DNA of 64,000 nucleotides from Sipunculus nudus (GCA_026874595.1 CM049318.1:3657741-3721740); one strand, 5' to 3'. Positions 52,017-61,442 are shown, counted from the first letter of the stretch. A program made the numbers and translations. The notes: generated by a model not told the origin, from the sequence alone.

Positions 52017-54310
52017 TAAGAGCTGTCGATGAGAACTCAAACAACCATGCCGAAATAGAATTGATTCGATTTCTCATATATATTGACTGAGGGGAGGATC
52101 ATCAATTCTTGACTTACTATTGAGCACTCTTAAATCAGTCATTTTTCAAAGACAGATAAACAACTAGAATTGGGAATAAATCATCTCTAATGGAAGTATA
52201 CGTATTAGGTCCTCGGAAATATTTTAAACTTCTGTAAACTTGAATCTTAATCGACATTTTATTTTATTAGCATGCAGAAACCATTATCATGAACTCATCT
52301 TAAACATCATGCATGTGAGAAACATAAAAGAAAGTTATAGCCTGAATACAAATATAAATGATAAGAAAACATAAACCTGAACGATCACGTAGGGATTATT
52401 ATTGCGGATCAGCCCACTCTAAACCATCTCGTGAGGTCTGTACAAAGTCAGCAGACCACAATAAACCTGAGTTGAATTTATTAATCACCAACAGAAAATT
52501 TATTGTACCGTAAAAAACCGCATATACGTCGAGAAATTTGTTCCCAAAAAATTAATTCAAGAAAGGGGAGTCGACTTATGTGCGGGTCTAAGCCTGAGAG
52601 GCAAAATTTTGCACGAACTTAGTCAAACTGCCGGCCTGAATGTCTTAACTGATCGACAATTAGATATCCGTTTCCGGTGAAGTCAGGTACACAAGTCCCC
52701 CTTTCGGTCCAAAAATACAGTCTAATAAGGTTTCCGAATATTTTTTTTTTTCAAATTTTGACCATTTACGCTGTTCTTTCATTTGATAATGCAGTATATT
52801 AAAATGGTTGCAATTTACATGGTTGATGACGACCAGGAAATGACCCGCGTCTAGCTATAATGAGCTTCATTCACGGCGATTAAGTACGAGTGCAAGAGGC
52901 ACGGGTATTGCGTAATCAGTTGGAATTTTATCCAGGGCATCGCCCCCTGTGTATTTGACAGCCAATTATGTTACAGTATTTCCCCACAAAAACATTTGGT
53001 GCTTGCGTAAGTTTGCAAACATGTAAACGGTAAAAGCCTGTGGGCCGTGGAATCTGAACTATAGACAGGTGACAAATGGCTGATTACAGCACCGATTAGC
53101 GCTAACTCTGTACGGGGGTGGCTGTCTGTCGCAAGAAGCCCCAAACTAGGTCACGCTGTTCACCTGTGTACTCACACGCGGGGGAAATTATCACTCCGTT
53201 CGGAAGTTCCTACTTAAAAATCACCCCAAATCGTAGTGAATGACTGCCGCACTGAGCAAAGCTCGGGGAAAAAATAGACCGAAGTTCAACCTGACATCGA
53301 TATCGCTATGAACAAACGAACACAAAACCTGCAAGACTCAGTCAAAATTAGTACTCCACAGAATGTGAAATATATGATTCATTCACGAAAACTTTCATCA
53401 AAAAGATAGGAAAACGGAGTTTGATCAAGTACGACTGACGTGTTGTCCACATGTTGCCCTGGCTTCCGTGCTCTCACTCTGCGGTTGGCTATGCTGGATA
53501 CCTACGCTGCATGTAATTGTTCATTAGTGCGTCCGTCTGTGGAGGCAAGGAAGACCGGAGTTAATTAAAACTTGAATAAAACTGTCGTTTACGGCCTTGT
53601 GTTTTCTCAGAATGTATAATAAAAATCATAAAATTCCTGCCCTTGATCCACGGATATGACCAAGCTGAGGACAGCTTACACTGTCACGCGGCCTTATCAG
53701 GCGACTCGCTTGGTCGCGCGTTCTTTTCAATTTAGATTATATAAAATGTAGAGAAGTCCGCGACAATCCTGTTTTAATAACACGCTTAAATAATCATGTT
53801 TTTATTGATATCTGACACAAACAATCATTAGAAGTTTAAAATAAATGAGCAATGACGGAAGGTGTGAGAAATCCTTGGCTGTTCTATTATCGCGCACCTG
53901 CCGATTCTGGGTGTCAGACGATCTTCATTTCTGCAAAATACCTAAAGTATCGACCTGTTATATTTATTATTCTTAGAGTCTTTATGATGCCCAATAACTT
54001 TTAAATAGATTGCACAACAAAACAAATGACATTTTTACAGTTTAAAAAAAATTGGAGTGGTATGAATGTCAAAAACGAGTGGCCAGCCATACAATTCACC
54101 TTTCCCCAGTGTCCTGTCACACTACTCTCGATGGTCATGTATGCTGCTTTAGTCCGGTTTTAACCTCCAGAATGGCTTGAAAAAAAATTTTACCTGATAT
54201 TTACCCTGAAAATTCATACTCGACTTATATGCGAGTTTTTACGGTACTTTGTTTAAATATCACGTGACTCCGTAAGAGACGCTGCATGTTTGTTACTGGA
54301 ACTAACTTCC
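52017..54310. repeat. Complex duplication, unit A (interrupted)
   Basis: Shares with units B and C, in the same order: GTGAGAAACATAAAAGAAAG, CTCTAAACCATC(T/A)CGTGAGG (absent in C), CCTGAGTYGAATTTATTAA, CAGAGAATTTATTG, AATATCACGTGACTCC and AGAGACGCTGCATGTTT. It is split at 52,506 by the transposon ending at 54,244. After CTCGTTGTA it runs into (TA)n at 54,316 and then unrelated sequence to about 54,730. Confidence 0.8.
52508..54244. mobile_element. TA-flanked DNA transposon, 1.74 kb, inserted in unit A
   Basis: Starts CCGTAAAAAACCGCATATAC and GTCGAG, and ends CTCGACTTATATGCGAGTTT and TTACGG, so it has inverted termini of about 26 bp with few mismatches. TA lies on each side (52,506-52,507 and 54,245-54,246). 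The sister copy at about 56,870-56,895 reads ATTTATTGTACTTTG with nothing inserted, which proves the insertion point and the TA duplication. A GTCGACTTATGTGCGGG near the left end is an inverted copy of that terminus. TA-target Tc1/mariner superfamily (pogo-like) is likely. No transposase frame of useful length remains. Confidence 0.85.
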
Positions 54311-54315
54311 TCGTT

Positions 54316-54320
54316 GTATA

Positions 54321-54379
<59 letters not shown>
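54316..54379. repeat. (TA)n microsatellite
   Basis: About 60 bp of TA with one GTG interruption. It lies at the point where unit A stops matching unit B. Confidence 0.93.
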
Positions 54380-54382
<3 letters not shown>

Positions 54383-54734
54383 GTGAGAGAGAAAGATAGA
54401 GATAGACAGACCGAAAGAGACTGATCTCTGATGAATATACAGCAGCAAAAGAGAAGTAAAGATGGGGCTCGGGCCGATCGATCAATTTGAAGTCCAAATG
54501 CGCACGCATCTCCCCCCCCCCCCCCACCAGCACCGACAGAAGGTCTTATGAGATGAAAATATCACTGCTTGAGAAGAAGTCTAATTTTGAGATAAGCGAT
54601 AATAGTGGTGTGTCCGGGCTTGCATCTAAAAGGTTGTTGTTAGGATTTATCTATACTCCACAGGAGTGATATTGATGAACATGCATGCCTTTGGGACTGC
54701 TGCATGTTGTGTTTCATAATCTTACTCGGATTCT

Positions 54735-55860
54735 CTGGTGGATACGTATACGTTAAGTCTGCGGAAATGTTTTAAACTCCTTTATAAGTTTAAACTTAAA
54801 CGTTAATGGAGAATTTATTTGATGAGCATAAAGGAACCGTTATAATAAACTCATCTATAAAACATCATGTGAGAAACTTAAACGAAATTTATAGCATGAT
54901 ACAAATAAAATTGATTATAAAACAAAAACATGCGGATATATCCCACTCTAAACCATCACGTGAGGTCTGTACAAAGATAGCAGTCCACAATAAAACCTGA
55001 GTCGAATTTATTAACTGCCCACAGAGAATTTATTGCACTTTAAATATCAGGTAACTCCTTTAGAGACGCTGCATGTTTCTCACTGGTACTCACTTCCTCG
55101 TTGTAGCACAAGTAACGTGACAGCAAACCGCACAAAGTAACTGCGCATGCGTTCAGGGAATTATGAAAGCCAGGAATGATCTTCCATATCAAGCCCGATG
55201 TCGTATACATGTTAACCGCAGACAGAAAACGCTACGCACCGTCACGGCTATGTTTTACGGTTATAGTCTACTCGTTGTGTGGTCTCATATATACAAACAG
55301 TAAAAAATACACACAAACATATACAGACATATAAAAGACATGTATGGTTGATTATGATTACGTCTAAGACAACTGTAAAGTTTATTTATTTCTCATGTGC
55401 AAATATAATTACTTTCTAGGAGAAGGGGCAAGGAATTAATGATACGGTATAATTCATTCAATACGGATATTAATGTTTTAAATCGAATTAAACAATCAAT
55501 TAATATATCAATCGATGCCAGAGGTTTCGATTTTCGATGGCTCAAAGAATAACCAAGGAGATTATTAATGGCCCTGACAAGAATTAATAATATTGCCGTG
55601 GCTCTGAGAGGGACCAACAAGATTGCCGTGGATCTTACAAAAATATTATTATTGGCCCGGACTAGAACCAATAAGATTAAAGATGGCTCTAACAAAACAA
55701 TTTAGGTTATCAATGGCTCTGACACAAGAATCCATGAAGTTTCCAATGACTTGAACACAAATCGATGTCAAATCAACTAAAGTCTACATAAACTTTAACA
55801 TAAATATGGGCCTACTTTATTATACATATTATATTTTATATACAAGGACATAGAATAAAC
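54735..55860. repeat. Complex duplication, unit B
   Basis: Matches unit A from GGATACGTATACG/GGAAGTATACGTATTAGG onward, then follows unit C closely: TGCGCATGCGTTC, CAGGAATG, GCAGACAGAAAACGC, CACCGTCACGGCTATGTTT, TTTATTTATTTCTCA, GAGAAGGGGCAAGG, AAATCGAATTAAA and ATATCAATCGATGC. It ends in a decayed 31-bp minisatellite and a GAATCCATGAA...GGGCCTACTTTA tail, and runs straight into tRNA sequence at 55,860. Confidence 0.8.
55520..55735. repeat. Decayed 31-bp minisatellite in unit B
   Basis: About seven diverged units around ATGGCTCTGACAAGAACCAA and TAAGATTA; the same motif forms clearer arrays at 57.4 and 58.2 kb. Confidence 0.75.
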
Positions 55861-55877
55861 GATTGTGCCACTGGAGC
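55860..55877 (-). pseudogene. Truncated tRNA-Ile 5' fragment
   Basis: The 18-bp plus sequence CGATTGTGCCACTGGAGC equals the first 18 nt of the array tRNA on the minus strand. It is followed by spacer sequence like that of the array (GTCGTGTTG, GATCAAGATCTTA, GGCTGAGTCAGAAACATGA). It is therefore a broken unit of the same satellite, joined to unit B. Confidence 0.85.
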
Positions 55878-55965
55878 CGTCGTGTTGGTGAGCCGACTGA
55901 TATGATCAAGATCTTATGCACGGCCGGCTGAGTCAGAAACATGAAAACCAAAGGTAAAAAGTACG

Positions 55966-56053
55966 TGCTCCAGGTGAGGATCGAACTCACTACCTCCGCA
56001 TGCTTTATAAAAGTTTATAATTACGGCGGGCTAACTGAATGTGCCAATGGAGC
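55966..56053 (-). pseudogene. Decayed tRNA-Ile(UAU), outlying copy
   Basis: 88 nt, the same length as the array genes, with identical 3' half (GTTCGATCCTCACCTGGAGC) and a UAU anticodon still in place. About a dozen substitutions: acceptor position 7 changed so that 7-66 no longer pairs, D-loop GG changed to AG, D stem GCAC/GCCC, and the intron altered to AACTTTTATAAAGC. A TTTTT terminator lies 4-8 nt downstream. Probably inactive. It marks an older duplication of the tRNA-bearing unit. Confidence 0.8.
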
Positions 56054-56556
56054 AGCTCTGCCATGTGTACAACCAGTTCACGACCTTCATCACTGTACAA
56101 CACGTACTGCAACTCGGTACAAGATATGTGTATACAACCGGACATTCGAGGGCCTTGTACATAGCATTTAGTTTATGAGTTCCTTTGACAGGGGTATGAG
56201 GATATTTTGTTCTATCATGGAGTTACAATCAGAGGAAAGAGTACTTAATTTGGATAGTATTGTATCATAACTCCATATTGTATCATTGTGTGTGTTAATG
56301 TAAAGTGTAATATAGTCACACATAAAGACATATTATATGTAATATTTAATTATATTTCTAATTAAAACATAATTATGTGTGTTTCCTAATCAACAGCCTT
56401 TCTGTAACTGAATGTTGGATATAATTACAAAGGATGACCCACTATCAGATAAAAATATAACAAAACGTCATGTATGAATAATGATAAGAAAAAGTCATAA
56501 AAATTGAACACTTTATTGTAAGAAAATAATAATACCGACAAAATTTTTTTTCTTTG
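56054..56556. other. Spacer between unit B and unit C
   Basis: AT-rich single-copy-looking sequence without gene or clear repeat. The open frame 55,941-56,171 is the antisense of the tRNA pseudogene plus flank. Confidence 0.5.
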
Positions 56557-57612
56557 ATGTGATGATGTGCTTCCCTTCGTTTAGTTTTTGGGTTGATAAT
56601 GTGAACACGAAACAACAATAACGAAAAATATATTTGATTTCTCGTATAAAATTCACAAATGTTCTGGATTTATCTCTGGAATCAGTCTTTTTTGTCGGAC
56701 AGTTAAATATATACGATAATTTTATAATGAACTCATCTTAAAGATCGTGTGAGAAACATAAAAGAAAGTTATAACCTTAAAACAAATGAAACTTATTATA
56801 AAACATGAACCTGACGATCACATAGGGATCTAACATAACCTGAGTCGAATTTATTAATGACCTACAGAGAATTTATTGTACTTTGTTTAAATATCACGTG
56901 ACTCCCTTAGAGACGCTGCATGTTTCTTACTGGAACTCACTTTCTCGTTGTTGCGCAAGACACATGCCTGAAAGCAAAACGCATGGAGGTACTGCGCATG
57001 CGTTCTAGGAATCATAACAGCCAGGAATGTCCTAAGATATTAAACACGTTGTCACATACATGTTTATTGCAGGCAGAAAACGTTGCGCACCGTCACGGCT
57101 ATGTTTACGGTTATAGCTTACCTGTTGTGTAGTCTTAAATAAACAAAACAAAAATAAACATACATAAGTATATAGAGACATGTAAAAAACATGTTTAGTT
57201 GATTATGCTTAAGTCTAAGATAGCTGTTATGTTTATTTATTTTTCATTTTCAAATATATTCTTTTCAAGGAGAAGAGGCAAGGTATCGATGTAACGGTAT
57301 CAGATATATTACTTTAATAGTAATGTTATAAATCGAATTAAAACAATCAGTTAACATATCAATCGATGCTGAAAGGTTCCAATTATCGATGGTCTTGACA
57401 AAAAAACAGTGAGATTATCGTTGGCCCTGACAAGAAACAATAAGATTATCGATAGCTCTGACAAGAAACAATAAGATTTTCAATGGCCCTGACAAGAAAC
57501 AATAAGATTTTCGATGGCTCTGACATGAAACAATAAGATTATCGATGGCCCTGACAAGAACCAATGAGATTATCGATAGCCCTGACACAAAACACTAAGA
57601 TTTTCGATGGCC
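56557..57612. repeat. Complex duplication, unit C
   Basis: Opens with one remnant 34-bp unit (GATGATGTGCTTCCCTTCG), then follows the A/B order and preserves the uninterrupted ATTTATTGTACTTTG site. It shares TACTGCGCATGCGTTC and the GTCACGGCTATGTTTACGG segment with unit B. It ends in the 31-bp minisatellite. Confidence 0.82.
57394..57612. repeat. 31-bp minisatellite in unit C
   Basis: Seven or so units of GACAAGAAACAATAAGATTA followed by TCGATGGCCCT or TCGATAGCTCT, with few changes. Confidence 0.9.
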
Positions 57613-57980
57613 CTTCTGGCGCTCGAAGGGCAACTATAAATGGCTATGTTTAGTATAATATATTTTCATATAAAAATGATTTCATTTATCATATCAACTT
57701 CTTCGAAAAATTCCCCGGCCTATACCTTGGCTTCAATTAGATTTTTATGCATAACACCATGCATATAATTGATCTATATATTGATAGCGTAACGCGATTT
57801 ATGGGATTTTCCGTATCTCCTCTTACATAATGGATTGCCGTGATTTTCGATATGCATATGCTTCGGTTTGAGATCTTATGACGGTAACATTGTACAACCA
57901 AGACATTCAACTATGACAGACTATTTGACATCAGAACCAACTGCTCGTCCCAAACCGTGCGTAGCACGGGTTATTGCTGG
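57613..57980 (+). mobile_element. Helitron-like insertion, 3' end recognised
   Basis: CCGTGC-GTA-GCACGG is a perfect 6-bp-stem hairpin near 57,955-57,970, followed by GTTATTGCTGG and then T. A short GC hairpin about 10 nt before CTRR and a T on the right are the Helitron 3' signature. The sequence left of it (from about 57,613) is absent from units B and D, so it is an insert or junction piece of at most about 370 bp. The 5' TC end could not be fixed. Non-autonomous. Confidence 0.5.
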
Positions 57981-58100
57981 TGTTTATTTTTTTTCAAGTG
58001 AGAAAATAATTCCTTTTAGGATGATGGGAAGGGAACTGAAGTAAAGGTAAAATCTATATACTACGGAATTTCATGATAGTGGCATCGCAATATACGGATC

Positions 58101-58156
<56 letters not shown>

Positions 58157-58556
58157 TATATCAATCGATGCAACATAATCCAAATATTGATGACCCTGAC
58201 AAGAACCAATGTGATTATCGATGGAACTGACAAGAAACATTAAGATCGCCGTGTCTCTGAGAGGGATAAATGAGATTATAGATGGCTTTGACAATCATAA
58301 ATGAGATTATGGATGGCTCTGACAAGAACCAAAGAGATTATCGATGGACCAGACACAAGAATCCATGAAATTATCGTTGACTGGAACAAAAATTTATATG
58401 AATTCTTCTTAAACTATTCCATAAATAAAGGCCTACTTTAAAATACAATTTTAATATATAATATAATATATAATTATATAATATATAATTTTATAAACAA
58501 GCACAAAAGATATGGTTATATTATATTTAAAAAAGAAACTAAGGTTGAAAAATACG
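57981..58556. repeat. Complex duplication, unit D, joining the tRNA array
   Basis: Corresponds to the second half of unit B: TTTATTT...TCAAGTGAGAA, GGATGATGGGAAGGGAACTG, ATATCAATCGATGCAAC, a 31-bp minisatellite, then GACACAAGAATCCATGAAAT and TAAAGGCCTACTTTA. It leads directly into the first tRNA copy, as unit B leads into tRNA sequence. (TA)n lies at 58,102-58,152. Confidence 0.78.
58183..58372. repeat. 31-bp minisatellite in unit D
   Basis: About six units with the GACAAGAACCAATGTGATTA and TCGATGG core, more diverged than in unit C. Confidence 0.85.
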
Positions 58557-58644
58557 TGCTCCAGGTGAGGATCGAACTCACAACCTCCGCATGCCTTATA
58601 ACTGTTTATAAGTACGGCGCGCTAACCGATTGTGCCACTGGAGC
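58557..58644 (-). tRNA. tRNA-Ile(UAU): tRNA-Ile(UAU), array copy 1, consensus sequence
   Basis: This tRNA reads AUA isoleucine codons. On the minus strand the gene folds fully: acceptor GCTCCAG/CTGGAGC with A73, D arm GCAC/GCGC, anticodon stem CCGTA/TGCGG, loop CT-TAT-A...A, T arm GTGAG/CTCAC with loop TTCGATC. Anticodon TAT is at plus 58,608-58,610. A 14-nt intron, AACAGTTATAAGGC (plus 58,593-58,606), follows position 37 at the usual nuclear tRNA intron site; CTTATAA in the loop pairs with TTATAAG in the intron. A box TGGCACAATCGG and B box GTTCGATCC are present, and TTTTT begins 5 nt downstream. An A12-C23 mismatch in the D stem is shared by all copies. Introns are usual in tRNA-Ile(UAU) of eukaryotes. 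Confidence 0.93.
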
Positions 58645-58729
58645 CGTCGTGTTGGAGAATGACCGATATGATCAAGATCTTATTCACGGCCGGCTGAGTC
58701 AGAAACATGATACCAAAGGTAAAAATATG

Positions 58730-58817
58730 TGCTCCAGGTGAGGATCGAACTCACAACCTCCGCATGCCTTATAACTGTTTATAAGTACGGCGCGCTAACC
58801 GATTGTGCCACTGGAGC
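58730..58817 (-). tRNA. tRNA-Ile(UAU): tRNA-Ile(UAU), array copy 2, consensus sequence
   Basis: Gene body identical to copy 1. The spacer on its 3' side is of the outer type (TACCAAAGGTAAAAATATG), with a T5 terminator just past the gene. Confidence 0.93.
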
Positions 58818-58904
58818 CGTCGTGTTGATGGACCGACCGATATGATCAAGATCTTATTTACGGTCGGCTGAGTCAGAAACATGAAGACCAATCATAAAAA
58901 TACG

Positions 58905-58992
58905 TGCTCCAGGTGAGGATCGAACTCACAACCTCCGCATGCCTTATAACTGTTTATAAGTACGGCGCGCTAACCGATTGTGCCACTGGAGC
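58905..58992 (-). tRNA. tRNA-Ile(UAU): tRNA-Ile(UAU), array copy 3, consensus sequence
   Basis: Identical gene body; T5 terminator; from here the regular 175-bp spacing holds to the end. Confidence 0.93.
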
Positions 58993-59079
58993 CGTCATGT
59001 TGATGGACCGACCGATAAGATCAAGATCTTATTTACGGTCGGCTGAGTCAGAAACATGAAGACCAAACATAAAAATACG

Positions 59080-59167
59080 TGCTCCAGGTGAGGATCGAAC
59101 TCACAACCTCCGCATGCCTTATAACTGTTTATAAGTACGGCGCGCTAACCGATTGTGCCACTGGAGC
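59080..59167 (-). tRNA. tRNA-Ile(UAU): tRNA-Ile(UAU), array copy 4, consensus sequence
   Basis: Identical gene body; T5 terminator; downstream (left) spacer of the GATAAGATC type. Confidence 0.93.
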
Positions 59168-59254
59168 CGTCGTGTTGATGGACCGACCGATATGATCAAG
59201 ATCTTATTTACGGTCGGCTGAGTCAGAAACATGAAGACCAATCATAAAAGTACG

Positions 59255-59342
59255 TGCTCCAGGTGAGGATCGAACTCACAACCTCCGCATGCCTTATAAC
59301 TGTTTATAAGTACGGCGCGCTAACCGATTGTGCCACTGGAGC
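59255..59342 (-). tRNA. tRNA-Ile(UAU): tRNA-Ile(UAU), array copy 5, consensus sequence
   Basis: Identical gene body. The terminator is shortened to TTTT (plus CATAAAAGTACG), the only copy with this change. Confidence 0.92.
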
Positions 59343-59429
59343 CGTCGTGTTGATGGACCGACCGATATGATCAAGATCTTATTTACGGTCGGCTGAGTCA
59401 GAAACATGAAGACCAATCATAAAAATACG

Positions 59430-59517
59430 TGCTCCAGGTGAGGATCGAACTCACAACCTCCGCATGCCTTATAACTGTTTATAAGTACGGCGCGCTAACC
59501 GATTGTGCCACTGGAGC
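59430..59517 (-). tRNA. tRNA-Ile(UAU): tRNA-Ile(UAU), array copy 6, consensus sequence
   Basis: Identical gene body; T5 terminator. Confidence 0.93.
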
Positions 59518-59604
59518 CGTCGTGTTGATGGACCGACCGATATGATCAAGATCTTATTTACGGTCGGCTGAGTCAGAAACATGAAGACCAATCATAAAAA
59601 TACG

Positions 59605-59692
59605 TGCTCCAGGTGAGGATCGAACTCACAACCTCCGCATGCCTTATAACTGTTTATAAGTACGGCGCGCTAACCGATTGTGCCACTGGAGC
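59605..59692 (-). tRNA. tRNA-Ile(UAU): tRNA-Ile(UAU), array copy 7, consensus sequence
   Basis: Identical gene body; T5 terminator. Confidence 0.93.
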
Positions 59693-59779
59693 CGTCATGT
59701 TGATGGACCGACCGATAAGATCAAGATCTTATTTACGGTCGGCTGAGTCAGAAACATGAAGACCAAACATAAAAATACG

Positions 59780-59867
59780 TGCTCCAGGTGAGGATCGAAC
59801 TCACAACCTCCGCAAGCCTTATAACTGTTTATAAGTACGGCGCGCTAACCGATTGTGCCACTGGAGC
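59780..59867 (-). tRNA. tRNA-Ile(UAU): tRNA-Ile(UAU), array copy 8, U38 variant
   Basis: One change against consensus: plus CCGCAAGCC instead of CCGCATGCC, which puts U for A at position 38, next to the 3' splice site. Stems are unaffected. Confidence 0.9.
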
Positions 59868-59954
59868 CGTCATGTTGATGGACCGACCGATAAGATCAAG
59901 ATCTTATTTACGGTCGGCTGAGTCAGAAACATGAAGACCAAACATAAAAATACG

Positions 59955-60042
59955 TGCACCAGGTGAGGATCGAACTCACAACCTCCGCATGCCTTATAAC
60001 TGTTTATAAGTACGGCGCGCTAACCGATTGTGCCACTGGAGC
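59955..60042 (-). tRNA. tRNA-Ile(UAU): tRNA-Ile(UAU), array copy 9, acceptor variant
   Basis: Plus GTGCACCAGG instead of GTGCTCCAGG changes position 70 to U, so pair 3-70 becomes U-U in the acceptor stem. The gene may be weakened; everything else matches consensus. Confidence 0.87.
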
Positions 60043-60129
60043 CGTCATGTTGATGGACCGACCGATAAGATCAAGATCTTGTTTACGGTCGGCTGAGTCA
60101 GAAACATGAAGACCAATCATAAAAATACG

Positions 60130-60217
60130 TGCTCCAGGTGAGGATCGAACTCACAACCTCCGCAAGCCTTATAACTGTTTATAAGTACGGCGCGCTAACC
60201 GATTGTGCCACTGGAGC
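60130..60217 (-). tRNA. tRNA-Ile(UAU): tRNA-Ile(UAU), array copy 10, U38 variant
   Basis: Same CCGCAAGCC change as copy 8. Confidence 0.9.
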
Positions 60218-60304
60218 CGTCATGTTGATGGACCGACCGATAAGATCAAGATCTTATTTACGGTCGGCTGAGTCAGAAACATGAAGACCAAACATAAAAA
60301 TACG

Positions 60305-60392
60305 TGCACCAGGTGAGGATCGAACTCACAACCTCCGCATGCCTTATAACTGTTTATAAGTACGGCGCGCTAACCGATTGTGCCACTGGAGC
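60305..60392 (-). tRNA. tRNA-Ile(UAU): tRNA-Ile(UAU), array copy 11, acceptor variant
   Basis: Same U3-U70 change as copy 9. Confidence 0.87.
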
Positions 60393-60479
60393 CGTCATGT
60401 TGATGGACCGACCGATAAGATCAAGATCTTGTTTACGGTCGGCTGAGTCAGAAACATGAAGACCAATCATAAAAATACG

Positions 60480-60567
60480 TGCTCCAGGTGAGGATCGAAC
60501 TCACAACCTCCGCATGCCTTATAACTGTTTATAAGTACGGCGCGCTAACCGATTGTGCCACTGGAGC
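60480..60567 (-). tRNA. tRNA-Ile(UAU): tRNA-Ile(UAU), array copy 12, consensus sequence
   Basis: Identical gene body; the spacer 5' of the gene carries GCCGTTGTG and GATATGGTCAAG changes. Confidence 0.93.
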
Positions 60568-60654
60568 CGTTGTGTTGATGGACCGACCGATATGGTCAAG
60601 ATCTTATTTACGGTCGGCTGAGTCAGAAACATGAAGACCAATCATAAAAATACG

Positions 60655-60742
60655 TGCTCCAGGTGAGGATCGAACTCACAACCTCCGCATGCCTTAAAAC
60701 TGTTTATAAGTACGGCGCGCTGACCGATTGTGCCACTGGAGC
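60655..60742 (-). tRNA. tRNA-Ile(UAU): tRNA-Ile(UAU), array copy 13, two changes
   Basis: Plus CCTTAAAACTG changes the intron from GTTATAAGG to GTTTTAAGG, breaking one base of the intron-anticodon pairing. Plus GCTGACCG changes one D-loop U (before A21) to C. Splicing may be affected. Confidence 0.85.
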
Positions 60743-60829
60743 CGTCGTGTTGATGGACCGACCGATATGATCAAGATCTTATTTACGGTCGGCTGAGTCA
60801 GAAACATGAAGACCAATCATAAAAATACG

Positions 60830-60917
60830 TGCTCCAGGTGAGGATCGAACTCACAACCTCCGCATGCCTTATAACTGTTTATAAGTACGGCGCGCTAACC
60901 GATTGTGCCACTGGAGC
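60830..60917 (-). tRNA. tRNA-Ile(UAU): tRNA-Ile(UAU), array copy 14, consensus sequence
   Basis: Identical gene body; T5 terminator. Confidence 0.93.
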
Positions 60918-61004
60918 CGTCGTGTTGATGGACCGACCGATAAGATCAAGATCTTATTTACGGTCGGCTGAGTCAGAAACATGAAGACCAAACATAAAAA
61001 TACG

Positions 61005-61092
61005 TGCACCAGGTGAGGATCGAACTCACAACCTCCGCATGCCTTATAACTGTTTATAAGTACGGCGCGCTAACCGATTGTGCCACTGGAGC
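61005..61092 (-). tRNA. tRNA-Ile(UAU): tRNA-Ile(UAU), array copy 15, acceptor variant
   Basis: U3-U70 mismatch as in copies 9 and 11. Confidence 0.87.
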
Positions 61093-61179
61093 CGTCATGT
61101 TGATGGACCGACCGATAAGATCAAGATCTTATTTACGGTCGGCTGAGTCAGAAACATGAAGACCAAACATAAAAATACG

Positions 61180-61267
61180 TGCTCCAGGTGAGGATCGAAC
61201 TCACAACCTCCGCAAGCCTTATAACTGTTTATAAGTACGGCGCGCTAACCGATTGTGCCACTGGAGC
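61180..61267 (-). tRNA. tRNA-Ile(UAU): tRNA-Ile(UAU), array copy 16, U38 variant
   Basis: CCGCAAGCC change as in copies 8 and 10. Confidence 0.9.
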
Positions 61268-61354
61268 CGTCATGTTGATGGACCGACCGATAAGATCAAG
61301 ATCTTATTTACGGTCGGCTGAGTCAGAAACATGAAGACCAAACATAAAAATACG

Positions 61355-61442
61355 TGCACCAGGTGAGTATCGAACTCACAACCTCCGCATGCCTTATAAC
61401 TGTTTATAAGTACGGCGCGCTAACCGATTGTGCCACTGGAGC
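61355..61442 (-). tRNA. tRNA-Ile(UAU): tRNA-Ile(UAU), array copy 17, acceptor and T-loop variant
   Basis: Carries the U3-U70 change and in addition plus GAGTATCG for GAGGATCG, which alters the last T-loop base and the end of the B box (TTCGATA). The most damaged complete copy, and a candidate for weak transcription. Confidence 0.82.

Noticed and set aside
55941-56171. 76-codon frame starting with VQVRIEL-type peptides, recurring at 58,556-58,741
   Set aside because: Antisense translation of the tRNA genes and their spacers.
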